This document shows positions 1-8,913 of a DNA stretch of 64,000 bases, piece after piece (the stretch's first letter is position 1; each line of letters begins with the position of its first letter). Under the pieces are notes generated by a model that was given only the letters and a program-made list of their open reading frames with translations, ran no database searches and was not told the DNA's origin. Position numbers and translations under genes: made by a program. This DNA comes from JANQNX01 sp040217095 (GTDB lineage: Bacteria > Pseudomonadota > Gammaproteobacteria > Eutrophobiales > Eutrophobiaceae), in NCBI GenBank assembly GCA_965229565.1, contig OZ245888.1, positions 1,984,001 to 2,048,000 on the forward strand. Direction: 5' to 3'.

Positions 1-1942
1 CAGGAAAAATAAAGCTTCGCGTATTTCTTGCGCCTGTGTACTCATGTTTATCAGTCAGGCAAGCCACATGGCTTGGCAGACCTGTCAGGATAGCGCAATG
101 AATGTTCTGATAACTGGCGGCTTGATTGTTCAGGTTGAAACCAAGCTCGGTGCAGATATGTCTGAGTTGGCGGTGTATATCGAGCCACTCGCGCATACGC
201 GTGTAGGAAATAAAATTCTGCTGACACAGTTTCCTTAACTTGTTCTGAGATAATTTCTTCCGTTGCTGGTGATAGAACCGCCAGAAATTGAGGTACCAGT
301 AAAAATCTGAATTTTCATCTACATAGGCTGCATGCATCTTGTCTGCCCTGGCGGCATTATCGACGGGTCTTTCCCGGGGATCCTGTATGCTCAATGCACT
401 GGCAATGATCAATAATTCTGACAGGCAATGGTAGTCAACGGCAGCAACCAGCATCCTGGCATAGCGTGGTTCTATGGGCAGTCGTGCAATCGTTTTACCG
501 ATCCTGGAAAGCCGACCTTGCTTGTCGATTGCGTTGATCTCCTGCAGCAACCTTAACCCGTCATTCACCAGTTTTTCATCCGGTGGTTCGATGAAGGGGA
601 AATCCCTGATATCTCCGAGACGCAGCAACTTCATCTGCAGGATAACCGAGGCCAGGTTGGTCCTGACTATTTCCGGTTCGGTATAGGCAGGCCGGTTCTC
701 GAAATCCTCTTCGCTGTAAAGACGTATACAGATACCCTCGCTGGTTCTGCCGCAACGGCCCTTGCGCTGATTCGCCGCGGCCCGTGATATCTTCTCGATC
801 GGCAGGCGCTGTATCTTGCTGCGTGGACTATAACGGCTGATGCGTGCCATACCGGTATCGATGACATAACGAATACCCGGAATCGTCAGGGAGGTTTCTG
901 CAACGTTCGTGGCTAACACGATATGTCGACGATTATGCGGGGCAAAAATCTTGCCCTGGCGTGCAGAACTCAAACGCGAGTACAGTGGCAGAATGTCAGT
1001 GTCAGGTAGTCTTTGCTTGAGCAGAAACCGGTCTGTTTCGTGTATTTCACCCTCACCTTCCAGGAAGACAAGTATGTCTCCCATGTCAAAACCAGATAGT
1101 TCCCTGACCGCTTCCAGTATGTGCTGCTCCCGTTCTTGTTCTTGTTCTTTTTCATCTGTTTCTTCAAGAGGACGGTAAAGCACATCTACCGGGTAGGTTT
1201 TTCCCGGTACTTCCACTATAGGTGCGTCATCAAAGTGTGTTGAGAAACGATCAACATCTATGGTGGCAGAAGTCACGATGACTTTAAGGCCGGGCCTTTT
1301 TGGTAGCAGCTGTTTCAGGTAACCCAGAATGAAGTCAATGTTCAAGCTTCGTTCGTGCGCCTCGTCGATGATCAGGGTGTCATAAGCATTCAGAAAACGG
1401 TCCTGCTGCATTTCACTTAGCAAAATGCCGTCCGTCATCAACTTGATATAGCCCTCCTCCGCAGTCACGTCCTGGTGCCGAATTCGAAAACCTACTGTTG
1501 TACCAAGCTCACATTGCAATTCATCGGCAATGCGTCGTGACACCGTCCTGGCAGCGAGACGCCGGGGTTGTGTGTGACCAATCAATCCATCGATACCCCG
1601 GCCAACGTCCAGGCAGTACAATGGCAACTGGGTGGTTTTACCGGAACCGGTTTCACCACAAACAATCACCACCTGGTTTTCAAGTAGTGCCTGCTTGATA
1701 ACTGCCTGTGACTGGTAAATGGGTAGTGACGTATCTGGCCTTGTTACCGGCTTGTTCTCATGTCGCCATTGTTTTTTTGCAATAGAGGCATCAATCGCAG
1801 CGGCCAATAGCTGAATATCACCTTTTTGCTGTTTACGTACCCGCTCAAGCCTGCGTTTTAGACGATGATAATCCGCACCCTGCACCTGTTGCAGTTGCTG
1901 ATCTAATCTCTGTAACTCATTGTCGATATCGAGTTGGATCAT
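1..1942 (-). CDS. hrpA: ATP-dependent RNA helicase HrpA (3' end outside window)
   Basis: DEAH-box helicase, truncated by the window edge: about 647 N-terminal codons are visible of a family usually near 1300 residues. Translating the minus strand from the ATG at 1942 gives a Walker A GETGSGKT (about residues 96-103), DEAH (193-196), a VTSATID motif and a late NQRKGRCGR arginine-finger motif, in HrpA order. The N-terminal stretch beginning MIQLDIDNEL is typical of HrpA rather than of the shorter HrpB. The family acts in the cytoplasm on RNA and ribosomes; in E. coli HrpA has been linked to fimbrial mRNA processing and rescue of stalled ribosomes. The gene is divergent from the phosphatase gene at 2172, with about 230 AT-rich bases between them. 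No frameshift is visible in the part present. Confidence 0.93.
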   Translation of the reverse strand, partial: MIQLDIDNELQRLDQQLQQVQGADYHRLKRRLERVRKQQKGDIQLLAAAIDASIAKKQWRHENKPVTRPDTSLPIYQSQAVIKQALLENQVVIVCGETGSGKTTQLPLYCLDVGRGIDGLIGHTQPRRLAARTVSRRIADELQCELGTTVGFRIRHQDVTAEEGYIKLMTDGILLSEMQQDRFLNAYDTLIIDEAHERSLNIDFILGYLKQLLPKRPGLKVIVTSATIDVDRFSTHFDDAPIVEVPGKTYPVDVLYRPLEETDEKEQEQEREQHILEAVRELSGFDMGDILVFLEGEGEIHETDRFLLKQRLPDTDILPLYSRLSSARQGKIFAPHNRRHIVLATNVAETSLTIPGIRYVIDTGMARISRYSPRSKIQRLPIEKISRAAANQRKGRCGRTSEGICIRLYSEEDFENRPAYTEPEIVRTNLASVILQMKLLRLGDIRDFPFIEPPDEKLVNDGLRLLQEINAIDKQGRLSRIGKTIARLPIEPRYARMLVAAVDYHCLSELLIIASALSIQDPRERPVDNAARADKMHAAYVDENSDFYWYLNFWRFYHQQRKKLSQNKLRKLCQQNFISYTRMREWLDIHRQLRHICTELGFNLNNQAASYQNIHCAILTGLPSHVACLTDKHEYTGARNTRSFIFP

Positions 1943-2171
1943 GTCGTGATTATTGGTCTGATTCGGAGCGGATTAATGACCGTATAAAACGGAGATTTAT
2001 GTTCGTGAATCAATATCTTATTTCATATTTATTGATAGACTGCTAGGATATTCAAACATAGAATAATCGGGCAGTTTTATTCCAGAATTACGTTAAGCAC
2101 AATAAAACAATAAGAATATCAGTAAATTAAATATATCTTCGAAAAAATAGCACATGGAGAATTCTTAACGT

Positions 2172-4151
2172 ATGGCGCTCACGTTTGAACTGGCCGGATC
2201 ACAGATTGACGGCGCTAGAGACTACCAGGAAGACGCCTTCCTGATTACGCACCTGACCGACAGTAAAGGTAATCCAAGTGCACTGGTAGTCGTGGCTGAT
2301 GGTATGGGTGGTCACGCCGCCGGTAACGTTGCCAGTAACATGGCCGTTCAGGCCTTCAACAAATATATTTCCTCGCACTACCCCGCCGATAATCCGGCCG
2401 AGATCCTGGAACAAGCGGTGGTCAAGGCCAACAACGCAATCCAGGAAACCATAAACGAAACTCCGGCGCTGGAAGGTATGGGTTGTACCATGATCGCTGC
2501 GCTGCTTGAAGAAGGCAAACTTACCTGGGCCAGTGTCGGCGACAGTCACCTGTACCTGGTTCGCGATCGTGAACTGGAAAAAATGAATGCCGATCACAGT
2601 TATGGCGGGTTTCTGGATCGTATGGAAGCCGAAGGTACGCCGGTAGAAGCTGAGCCAGGACTGTCACGCAACATGTTGATGAGTGCCCTTACCGGTGATG
2701 ATATCAACGAGATCGATGTTAACCAGGAGCCCTATGAACTCAAGGCCAGCGATCGCATTATTATTTGCAGCGATGGTCTCGACACCCTGAGTTCCGGCAA
2801 GATCATACAATTCTCGGAATGGTCAGAGTCGCCCAAGGAATGTGCAGATGCACTCATGCAGGCAGTTGAAGATGCCAACATGCCGCGCCAGGACAACACT
2901 ACCGCTGTCGTGGTGAATGTAAAAGATAAAGATGCTGCTGCCGTTCCTGCTGAACCTGAACAGGATGAAGATGATGAAGACGATGACACAGCCGCAAGCT
3001 TTCTCGAATCGACTGCTGATGACATCAGTGATATTTCCGCGCCGCAGCCTGAGCCAGTGGTCGAGCCAGAGTCAGAACCAGCCCCGGAACCGAAACCCGA
3101 ACCCGAACCCGCAACAGTTAAACTGGATAAACATGACTCGGACGAGCCCAGGAGTAAAACCGGACTAATAATAGGCGTGGCGGCTGTAATCATTATTGCT
3201 GGCGTTGGTGGCTTTATAGCCATGCAATCCGGTGACAAGAAAACAGAAGTCAGTACTACAGATATAGTCATGGAGCCAGAGACCGTTGTTGAAAGTATTA
3301 CCGAAACCGGGACAGCTGATACAACAGAGGTGGTAGCGGAAGTTGAAGAAGAGATAGAAGAAGTTGTTGAAGAAATTACTACCGAACCCACCCCTGCCCC
3401 AGCACCGGCAGCGACCTCTGCCAGTAAAGTATTCACCGACTCGCTTAAGTCCGGCGGTAAAGGGCCCAGCATGGTAGTAGTTCCGGCAGGTAGTTTTAAG
3501 ATGGGTAGCGCCCTCACCCGCTTTTCCGAGGAAAAACCACAGCATGATGTCAGTGTCGAATCATTTGCAGTCAGCCAGTACGAGATTACCTTTGCCGAGT
3601 ACGAACAATTCGCAACTGCGACCGGTCGCAAGGTGCCGGATAACCAGTACATGGAAAAGGAAACCCATCCTGTTATCTACGTAAGCTGGGACGATGCTTA
3701 CAACTATACTAATTGGTTATCAAAGCAAACCGGTAAAAAATACCGGTTGCTGAGTGAAGCCGAATGGGAATACATGGCGTCAGCAGGCAACCAAACCATC
3801 TTCTGGTGGGGTAACGATGAGGAAGACAATCGCGCACACTGCTTTAACTGTGGAACGGGCCTGAACCCAAGACAACCAACCAGGATAGGCAGCTTTGAAC
3901 CGAATGCCTTCAAGGTTTACGATACGGCAGGCAATGTTGCCGAGTGGGTGCATGACTGTTGGCATGACAGCTATAAAGAAGCGCCGACTACCGGCGATGT
4001 CTGGGAAGGTGGCGACTGCACCCAGCGGGTTGTCCGTGGCGGAGCATTCAGTGCACCATTGCAATCACTGCGCTCGGCCAAGCGTGACAAGTTCAAGGCC
4101 TCACAGCAATACGACAATATCGGGTTTCGAGTCGCCCGCGATATGCCCTGA
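2172..4151 (+). CDS. Membrane PP2C-type Ser/Thr phosphatase fused to a periplasmic FGE-fold domain
   Basis: The 659-residue protein has three parts. Residues 1-255 are a PP2C/Stp1-like phosphatase: RDYQED near residue 17, VVADGMGGHAAG near 42, CSDGLD near 200 and DNTTAVVV near 241 supply the metal-binding aspartates. Residues 260-325 are an acidic, proline-rich linker. A single transmembrane helix at about 330-350 is followed by another acidic linker. Residues 430-659 have the formylglycine-generating-enzyme/SUMF1 fold (VVPAGSFKMGS, LSEAEWEYMA, GNVAEWV, RVVRGGAF, NIGFRVAR). The phosphatase should be cytoplasmic and the FGE-fold part periplasmic. The cysteine pair that binds copper in true FGEs, just after the RGG motif, is absent, so this domain probably binds or senses rather than oxidises a cysteine. 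A GGAGA lies 11 bases before the ATG. It could oppose the kinase encoded at 39047-40303; that is inference. Confidence 0.87.
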   Translation: MALTFELAGSQIDGARDYQEDAFLITHLTDSKGNPSALVVVADGMGGHAAGNVASNMAVQAFNKYISSHYPADNPAEILEQAVVKANNAIQETINETPALEGMGCTMIAALLEEGKLTWASVGDSHLYLVRDRELEKMNADHSYGGFLDRMEAEGTPVEAEPGLSRNMLMSALTGDDINEIDVNQEPYELKASDRIIICSDGLDTLSSGKIIQFSEWSESPKECADALMQAVEDANMPRQDNTTAVVVNVKDKDAAAVPAEPEQDEDDEDDDTAASFLESTADDISDISAPQPEPVVEPESEPAPEPKPEPEPATVKLDKHDSDEPRSKTGLIIGVAAVIIIAGVGGFIAMQSGDKKTEVSTTDIVMEPETVVESITETGTADTTEVVAEVEEEIEEVVEEITTEPTPAPAPAATSASKVFTDSLKSGGKGPSMVVVPAGSFKMGSALTRFSEEKPQHDVSVESFAVSQYEITFAEYEQFATATGRKVPDNQYMEKETHPVIYVSWDDAYNYTNWLSKQTGKKYRLLSEAEWEYMASAGNQTIFWWGNDEEDNRAHCFNCGTGLNPRQPTRIGSFEPNAFKVYDTAGNVAEWVHDCWHDSYKEAPTTGDVWEGGDCTQRVVRGGAFSAPLQSLRSAKRDKFKASQQYDNIGFRVARDMP

Positions 4152-4155
4152 TACA

Positions 4156-4446
4156 TCAAGCATTGTCACTGTGCCCCAGTGACATATCCGGGTTAACACG
4201 GTCTCGTATCAACTGTTTCAACTCGCTGGATTCCGGGAAGCGCTGTTGCTGTTTTCGGGAAAAAACCAGTTCCTCGTCCAGGAATACATCGAAGGCTCCT
4301 TCTGAAGCCGGCACCAGCGCCACCTCGCGCAATTGCTCGGCAAAAGTCATGGAAAGCTCCTGGGCCAGCCATGATGCGCGCAGGATAAAGCGACATTTCG
4401 TGCAATAGTGAATTGCCACCCTGGGTGACTGATTATTTGCAACCAT
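4156..4446 (-). CDS. SelT/SelW/SelH (Rdx) family thioredoxin-like protein, Cys form
   Basis: A 96-residue protein with the Rdx-family pattern: a beta strand, then C15-T-K-C18, where animal selenoproteins have CxxU, then an amphipathic helix and the FDVFLDEELVFSRK strand pair, ending in a helix with LKQLIRDRV. Length and layout fit bacterial SelW-like proteins, which have a thioredoxin-like fold and a presumed redox role; the substrate is unknown. The codon after the first cysteine pair reads as sense throughout, so no selenocysteine is needed. It is convergent with the phosphatase gene (4 bases between stops). Family assignment is fairly sure, function is not. Confidence 0.78.
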   Translation of the reverse strand: MVANNQSPRVAIHYCTKCRFILRASWLAQELSMTFAEQLREVALVPASEGAFDVFLDEELVFSRKQQQRFPESSELKQLIRDRVNPDMSLGHSDNA

Positions 4447-4497
4447 TTATGTTCATACCCCTCTAAAAAAGAAGATACCCGCTCCCGGGAGGTGGAT

Positions 4498-4914
4498 ATG
4501 TTCGCATTAAAATACCTACTCTTGATACCGCTACTGGCGACAATGGCGGTGCCTGCTACAGTCATGGCCGACACACGGATCATCATCGGCAAGCCGTATT
4601 ACAAAAACTATAACCATCAGCCCAGGCATTACAACAGGCATGCTGATAATTACGCAAAACGCCACAATTTTGGTAATAATTACAACGCGACAAACCCGTA
4701 TTTAAACCGTGATTACGCGATAGAAAGACGGCACGATGCACAAAGAGAAATCCTGGTTCGTCCCAGTTACAGCGATCGTGTAAATATTCGACAGCGTCGT
4801 TTTGATCAACACCAGCGTCCGGATCGTTATCGACAGGGTTACCAACGTGGTTACCACCACGGTTACAATGATGGTGTGACCCGTCAGGACAAGAGCTTCA
4901 GGATAGGAGACTGA
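4498..4914 (+). CDS. Secreted Tyr/His/Asn/Arg-rich hypothetical protein
   Basis: About 138 residues. The N-terminus is a clear signal peptide (FALKYLLLIPLLATMAVPA, cleavage near VMADT). The mature part is basic and unusually rich in Tyr, His, Asn and Arg (KNYNHQPRHYNRHADNY), with RGYQRGYHHGYNDG near the C-terminus, a composition typical of disordered surface or metal-binding proteins. I chose the ATG at 4498 because GGGAGG ends 5 bases before it; an in-frame GTG at 4492 overlaps that site. I do not recognise a family. It sits between two minus-strand genes and is probably transcribed alone. Confidence 0.6.
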   Translation: MFALKYLLLIPLLATMAVPATVMADTRIIIGKPYYKNYNHQPRHYNRHADNYAKRHNFGNNYNATNPYLNRDYAIERRHDAQREILVRPSYSDRVNIRQRRFDQHQRPDRYRQGYQRGYHHGYNDGVTRQDKSFRIGD

Positions 4915-4916
4915 TT

Positions 4917-6155
4917 CTAGCCGATGTCATAGCGTGCCAGTTGCTTCCTGGCCGCCAGTAATAAAACAAGGCCAGGGATAGCCAACAGGAAGGTTAGAAA
5001 GAAAAAGGTCGTCCAACCGGTTGTAGCGACCAGCATTCCGGATGGCGGCCCAACGAAGACTCGGCCCACCGCAGATAATGCCGATAACAAGGCAAACTGT
5101 GTCGCGGTATAACGATGGTTACACAAGGCCATCAGCAAGGCGACGAATGCAGCCGTACCCATACCGCCAGACAGGTTTTCTAGTCCAATAACCAGCACCA
5201 TGCCCAGGTAGTTTTTACCCACCACGGATAAAAACATGAAACCAAGATTGGTTACTGCCTGTAGCACACCAAACCACAACAGTGATTTAAACAATCCAAG
5301 TTTGAGCATTAACGCCCCACCGATGAACACCCCGATCAATGTTGAGGCGAGTCCAAACCCCTTGTTCACCACACCCACTTCTGAAGTTGAAAACTCCAGG
5401 GCCTTGATCAGAAAAGCAGTTGTCAGTGTGCCGGCAAAGGCATCGCCCAGTTTATAAAACACGATCAACACCAGCAGACCAATCGCAAATGGGCGCCGGA
5501 TAAACTCCATGAAAGGCTCAACTATGGCGGCCTGTAAGGTTCCCGGCCTGGATTCATTTGCAGGCTGGAAACACAGGAACGAAGTCGTCATCCCCACCAG
5601 CATGAAGCCCCCCATCACCAGGTAGGCAAATTTCCAGCCCTGGTAATCCGCGATGATGAGTGCCCCCGCACCGGATACCAGCATGGCAAGCCGGTATCCG
5701 GCCACGGATACAGCCGCACCCAGCCCCCGCTCCGGCGCATGCAGGATATCGGTCCGGTAGGCATCAAACGCAATATCTTGCGAGGCAGAAAAGAAGGCAA
5801 TAAAAAAAGCCAGCATCCCCATTAACTTCAGGTCACTTTCCGGGGTAAGAAAAGCCATGCAGACAATAGCCAGTAATAGGGCAATCTGCGTCACGAACAT
5901 CCAGCCACGGCGCCGTCCTAACGGCAACGGCACAAAACGATCCATTAGCGGAGCCCACAGGAACTTGATCGTGTAAGGCAGACCTGCCAGAGAAAACCAG
6001 CCAATAGCGGTGATATCAACATCGACATCGGCCAGCCAGGCCTGCAAGGTGCCGGAACTAAGTGCCAGCGGCAACCCCGACGAGAAGCCCAGGAACAACA
6101 CCGCCAGCAGGCGCGGATTCATCGCGGCGCGCAGGGAATGTATTGTATTTGTCAT
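4917..6155 (-). CDS. AmpG-like major facilitator transporter
   Basis: A 412-residue MFS permease with about 12 hydrophobic segments. The start (LLAVLFLGFSSGLPLALSSG, then LQAWL) and the loop LWAPLMDRFVPLPLGRRRGW are hallmarks of AmpG, the inner-membrane importer of anhydro-muropeptides used in cell-wall recycling. SQDIAFDAYRTDIL in the fourth helix region is also an AmpG signature. E. coli AmpG is about 80 residues longer at the C-terminus, so this is the short form common in other Proteobacteria, and the substrate could differ. No AmpD or AmpC gene lies nearby. It ends 3 bases from the convergent secreted-protein gene. Confidence 0.82.
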   Translation of the reverse strand: MTNTIHSLRAAMNPRLLAVLFLGFSSGLPLALSSGTLQAWLADVDVDITAIGWFSLAGLPYTIKFLWAPLMDRFVPLPLGRRRGWMFVTQIALLLAIVCMAFLTPESDLKLMGMLAFFIAFFSASQDIAFDAYRTDILHAPERGLGAAVSVAGYRLAMLVSGAGALIIADYQGWKFAYLVMGGFMLVGMTTSFLCFQPANESRPGTLQAAIVEPFMEFIRRPFAIGLLVLIVFYKLGDAFAGTLTTAFLIKALEFSTSEVGVVNKGFGLASTLIGVFIGGALMLKLGLFKSLLWFGVLQAVTNLGFMFLSVVGKNYLGMVLVIGLENLSGGMGTAAFVALLMALCNHRYTATQFALLSALSAVGRVFVGPPSGMLVATTGWTTFFFLTFLLAIPGLVLLLAARKQLARYDIG

Positions 6156-6201
6156 GCAGTGAGCGGCGTGTCTTTGTTATTGTTAGAAGTTATCATAGGC
6201 C

Positions 6202-6678
6202 ATGGCTATCGAAATTGAACGCAAGTTTCTGGTTAGCAATGATAACTGGCGACAACATACCACGAGTAGCTTGCGCATGGTACAAGGCTACCTGGGTGGT
6301 AACGCCAACAGTTCCATCCGTATACGCGTCTGCGGCGAGGTAGCAGATATTAATATCAAGGCCAGGGTGATCGGGGTACAGCGTAATGAATACGAGTACA
6401 TGATCCCCGTGACCGATGCCGAAGAAATGCTGCAGCTTTGTGATAAACCGTTGATTGAAAAAACCCGGCACCAGCTAAGCCATGCAGGCCATACCTGGGA
6501 AATCGATGAATTTTGCGGGGAGAATGAGGGTCTAATTGTTGCCGAACTGGAACTTGGCGCAGTAAACGAGCAATTTGAGCGACCAGACTGGCTTGGAAAG
6601 GAAGTCACCGAGGACGTACGCTATTACAATATCTGCCTGGTGGAAAATCCTTACCGCAGCTGGCAACAGGGTCACTGA
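6202..6678 (+). CDS. CYTH-domain (triphosphate tunnel) protein
   Basis: A 158-residue single-domain CYTH protein. It starts MAIEIERKFLV, the ExExK signature that lines the metal/triphosphate tunnel, and continues with alternating charged strands (SIRIRVCGEVADINIKAR, EYEYMIPV, IDEFCGENEGLIVAELEL). Small bacterial members hydrolyse inorganic triphosphate or nucleoside triphosphates; some are class IV adenylate cyclases. The length fits the short triphosphatases better than YgiF, which carries an extra CHAD domain. It is divergent from the AmpG-like gene and 99 bases upstream of moaA. The exact substrate cannot be read from sequence. Confidence 0.85.
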   Translation: MAIEIERKFLVSNDNWRQHTTSSLRMVQGYLGGNANSSIRIRVCGEVADINIKARVIGVQRNEYEYMIPVTDAEEMLQLCDKPLIEKTRHQLSHAGHTWEIDEFCGENEGLIVAELELGAVNEQFERPDWLGKEVTEDVRYYNICLVENPYRSWQQGH

Positions 6679-6777
6679 CCCATGCCAGCCAGCCTAAGCC
6701 CTTGTAAAGCTTCTATATTTATTGCTCTCATTGCTCTATAATGGCCACCCTTTTGAGAGTATAGTCATATCCCGTTA

Positions 6778-7791
6778 ATGGATACAAATACAGAAAATTC
6801 CCCGACACAGTTGATCGACCGCTACGGTCGTGTCGTCGATTATGTGCGCATATCCGTTACCGATCGCTGTGATTTTCGCTGTGTTTATTGCATGGATGAA
6901 GAAATGCAATTTGTACCCCGGGCGCAGCTTTTAACCCTGGAAGAGATTACCCGTATCGGCCGTGCTTTTACCGAGCTGGGGGTAAAAAAAATTCGTATTA
7001 CCGGTGGTGAACCGCTGATCAGGCGTAATGTCGTTAAACTTTTCGAAGACCTTGGTGCCCTGCCCGGCCTGCAAGAACTGGTCACAACCACCAATGGTTC
7101 GCAACTTACAAAGCTGGCGGCGCCCCTGAAACGGGCAGGTTTGAAAAGAATCAATATCAGCCTGGACTCACTCGACCCGGAAAAATTCAGACGCATTACC
7201 CGTATCGGTGACCTGCAACAGGTACTGGATGGAATCGATACAGCTCTGGATACCGGTTTTGAAAGAATAAAAATCAATTCCGTCATACTAAAGAACCGCA
7301 ACCATGATGAAGTTATCGACCTCGTTCAGTTTGCCATCGACAAGGGTATCGATATCAGTTTTATCGAGGAAATGCCGCTGGGCATTATCGGCGACCACGA
7401 CCGTGCTGAAGCTTATTATTCAAGCGATCAAATCCGACAGGACCTTGAGTCTGTACATGACTTGATACCGACAACAGAGACAACCGCCGGTCCCTCCAGG
7501 TACTTCAAGTTACCAGACAGTCAAACTCGTATTGGCTTCATTTCACCACACAGCCATAATTTCTGTGAGCAGTGCAATCGTGTTCGCCTTACCTGCGAGG
7601 GTCGCCTGTTGCTTTGCCTGGGCCAGGAACATTCCGTTGACCTGCGCAAGGTAGTACGAGCCTACCCGGAAGATGATGACAAACTGAAGCAGACCATACG
7701 TGCGGCCATGGACATCAAACCCAAAGGCCATGATTTTAATCTTAATGAACAGCCCATCATATTCCGACACATGAACGTTACCGGGGGTTGA
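6778..7791 (+). CDS. moaA: GTP 3',8-cyclase MoaA
   Basis: Radical SAM enzyme for the first step of molybdopterin synthesis (GTP to 3',8-cyclo-7,8-dihydro-GTP). The 337 residues include the SAM-cluster motif CDFRCVYC (CxxxCxxC, near residue 32), ITGGEPLIRR, and the second-cluster motif CEQCNRVRLTCEG with the third cysteine in LLCLG. The chain ends in Gly-Gly, the C-terminal motif needed for MoaA activity. It begins the moaA-fdhD pair, 1 base before fdhD. A TATAAT at 6737-6742 upstream could be a -10 box, but no well-spaced -35 is visible. The product feeds the MoaC, MoaD, MoaE, MoeA and MobA proteins encoded nearby. Confidence 0.96.
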   Translation: MDTNTENSPTQLIDRYGRVVDYVRISVTDRCDFRCVYCMDEEMQFVPRAQLLTLEEITRIGRAFTELGVKKIRITGGEPLIRRNVVKLFEDLGALPGLQELVTTTNGSQLTKLAAPLKRAGLKRINISLDSLDPEKFRRITRIGDLQQVLDGIDTALDTGFERIKINSVILKNRNHDEVIDLVQFAIDKGIDISFIEEMPLGIIGDHDRAEAYYSSDQIRQDLESVHDLIPTTETTAGPSRYFKLPDSQTRIGFISPHSHNFCEQCNRVRLTCEGRLLLCLGQEHSVDLRKVVRAYPEDDDKLKQTIRAAMDIKPKGHDFNLNEQPIIFRHMNVTGG

Positions 7792-7792
7792 T

Positions 7793-8644
7793 ATGACTTC
7801 CCGTTCGCGCCCCGAGATGACACAGGCGGGCCTGCAACCTACCCTTGCTGTTGAAGCAATGGACGAGTACCAGAATACGCGTGAGTTGCAAATCGCTGAC
7901 GAGCGTCCGCTTACTATATACATAGATAGTTACGAAATTGTCACGCTGATGACACTGGGCACGCAACCGGAGTTACTTGCCCTGGGTTACGTCAAAAACC
8001 AGGGTCTCATCTGGGATCTCGGAGAAATAAAATCCGTACAGGTTGACTGGGATGTCAATGCTGTCGCGATTACGACTTATGCCAATCGCGATGACTGGAA
8101 AGAAAAACTTGGTCCACGCATAGTCACTACCGGCTGTGGCCAGGGCACAGTATTCGGTGACGTAATGTCACAGCTGGAACGGGTCACCATACAACCCGTG
8201 CAGGTAAAACAATCCAGTCTGTATGATTTATTGAAAAACCTGGCGGTTTATAACGACGTTTACAAAAGCGCAGGAGCCGTGCACGGTTGCGCACTGTGCC
8301 TGGATTCAAAACCCCTGGTTTTTATCGAGGACGTGGGCCGGCATAATGCTGTGGATGCCATTGCTGGCAAAATGTGGCTTGAAGGTATTAAAGGTGCTGA
8401 CAAGGTATTTTACACCACCGGTCGACTCACATCAGAGATGGTGATCAAGGTCGCCCAGATGAATATACCGGTACTGTTATCCCGATCAGGCATCACGCAA
8501 ATGGGTCTGAGCCTGGCCCGCGAGTTAAATATCACCCTTTTATCGCGCGCGAAAAATAAACACTTTTTGATTTACAACGGCAAGGAAAATATTGAATTCG
8601 ATGTGTCACTGCCGCCCAAGCGTGAAATTGCCAACGTTAAATAG
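7793..8644 (+). CDS. fdhD: Formate dehydrogenase sulfurtransferase FdhD
   Basis: A 283-residue FdhD homologue. FdhD passes sulfur from IscS to the molybdenum cofactor before it is inserted into formate dehydrogenase. Recognisable parts are TTGCGQGTVF, the active-site loop GAVHGCALC holding the CxxC cysteines, VFIEDVGRHNAVDAIAGK and the cofactor-binding YTTGRLTSEMV. It follows moaA by 1 base, so the two are translationally coupled. The gene implies a Moco-dependent formate dehydrogenase elsewhere in the genome, since none is in this window; this fits the C1-oxidation theme of the neighbours. The first 20 or so residues are poorly conserved, so the start could be slightly internal. Confidence 0.94.
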   Translation: MTSRSRPEMTQAGLQPTLAVEAMDEYQNTRELQIADERPLTIYIDSYEIVTLMTLGTQPELLALGYVKNQGLIWDLGEIKSVQVDWDVNAVAITTYANRDDWKEKLGPRIVTTGCGQGTVFGDVMSQLERVTIQPVQVKQSSLYDLLKNLAVYNDVYKSAGAVHGCALCLDSKPLVFIEDVGRHNAVDAIAGKMWLEGIKGADKVFYTTGRLTSEMVIKVAQMNIPVLLSRSGITQMGLSLARELNITLLSRAKNKHFLIYNGKENIEFDVSLPPKREIANVK

Positions 8645-8851
8645 TTATTCCAGTGCAATATCACCATCGATTTCAACATTCAAATCCAGCTCCGGCACTT
8701 GTAAAACTACCTTTGCGGATATCACCTCTGAACCGGTCAGCTTGCCCGTGCTGATCGCTGTTTCTACAGCGTGGGTAATCTCACGTTGAGAAGTGATGCC
8801 GACTTTTTTCAGAAATTTACGCATTTCCATATTAAAATCATCTTCGTTCAT
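8645..8851 (-). CDS. DUF6494-like small protein
   Basis: A 68-residue acidic protein starting MNEDDFNMEMRKFLKKVG, with a helix-rich first half (TSQREITHAVETAI) and a strand-rich, acidic end (VPELDLNVEIDGDIALE). The pattern matches the small DUF6494 proteins of Proteobacteria, whose function is unknown. I used the internal ATG at 8851; a longer reading to 8920 adds 23 residues that overlap mobA upstream sequence and look non-coding. The stop abuts the stop of fdhD (convergent), and the gene is divergent from mobA with 62 bases between. Confidence 0.68.
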   Translation of the reverse strand: MNEDDFNMEMRKFLKKVGITSQREITHAVETAISTGKLTGSEVISAKVVLQVPELDLNVEIDGDIALE

Positions 8852-8913
8852 CTCATTGACCTCATTAACCTGATAATTCTTTTGCAGACTAACATAGACG
8901 ACACTGTTGCAAA

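Noticed and set aside
2732..3652. 306-codon open frame on the minus strand inside the PP2C-FGE gene
   Set aside because: The opposite frame has full PP2C and FGE motifs; the antisense product is a Ser/Thr/Val-rich low-complexity chain that mirrors acidic and proline-rich codons of the real gene.
3450..4151. FGE domain as a working formylglycine-generating enzyme
   Set aside because: The copper-binding cysteine pair expected after the RGG motif is missing and no sulfatase gene is nearby.
6700..6777. Moco riboswitch upstream of moaA
   Set aside because: The gap is only about 100 bases and I could not find the multi-stem structure of the known Moco RNA motif.
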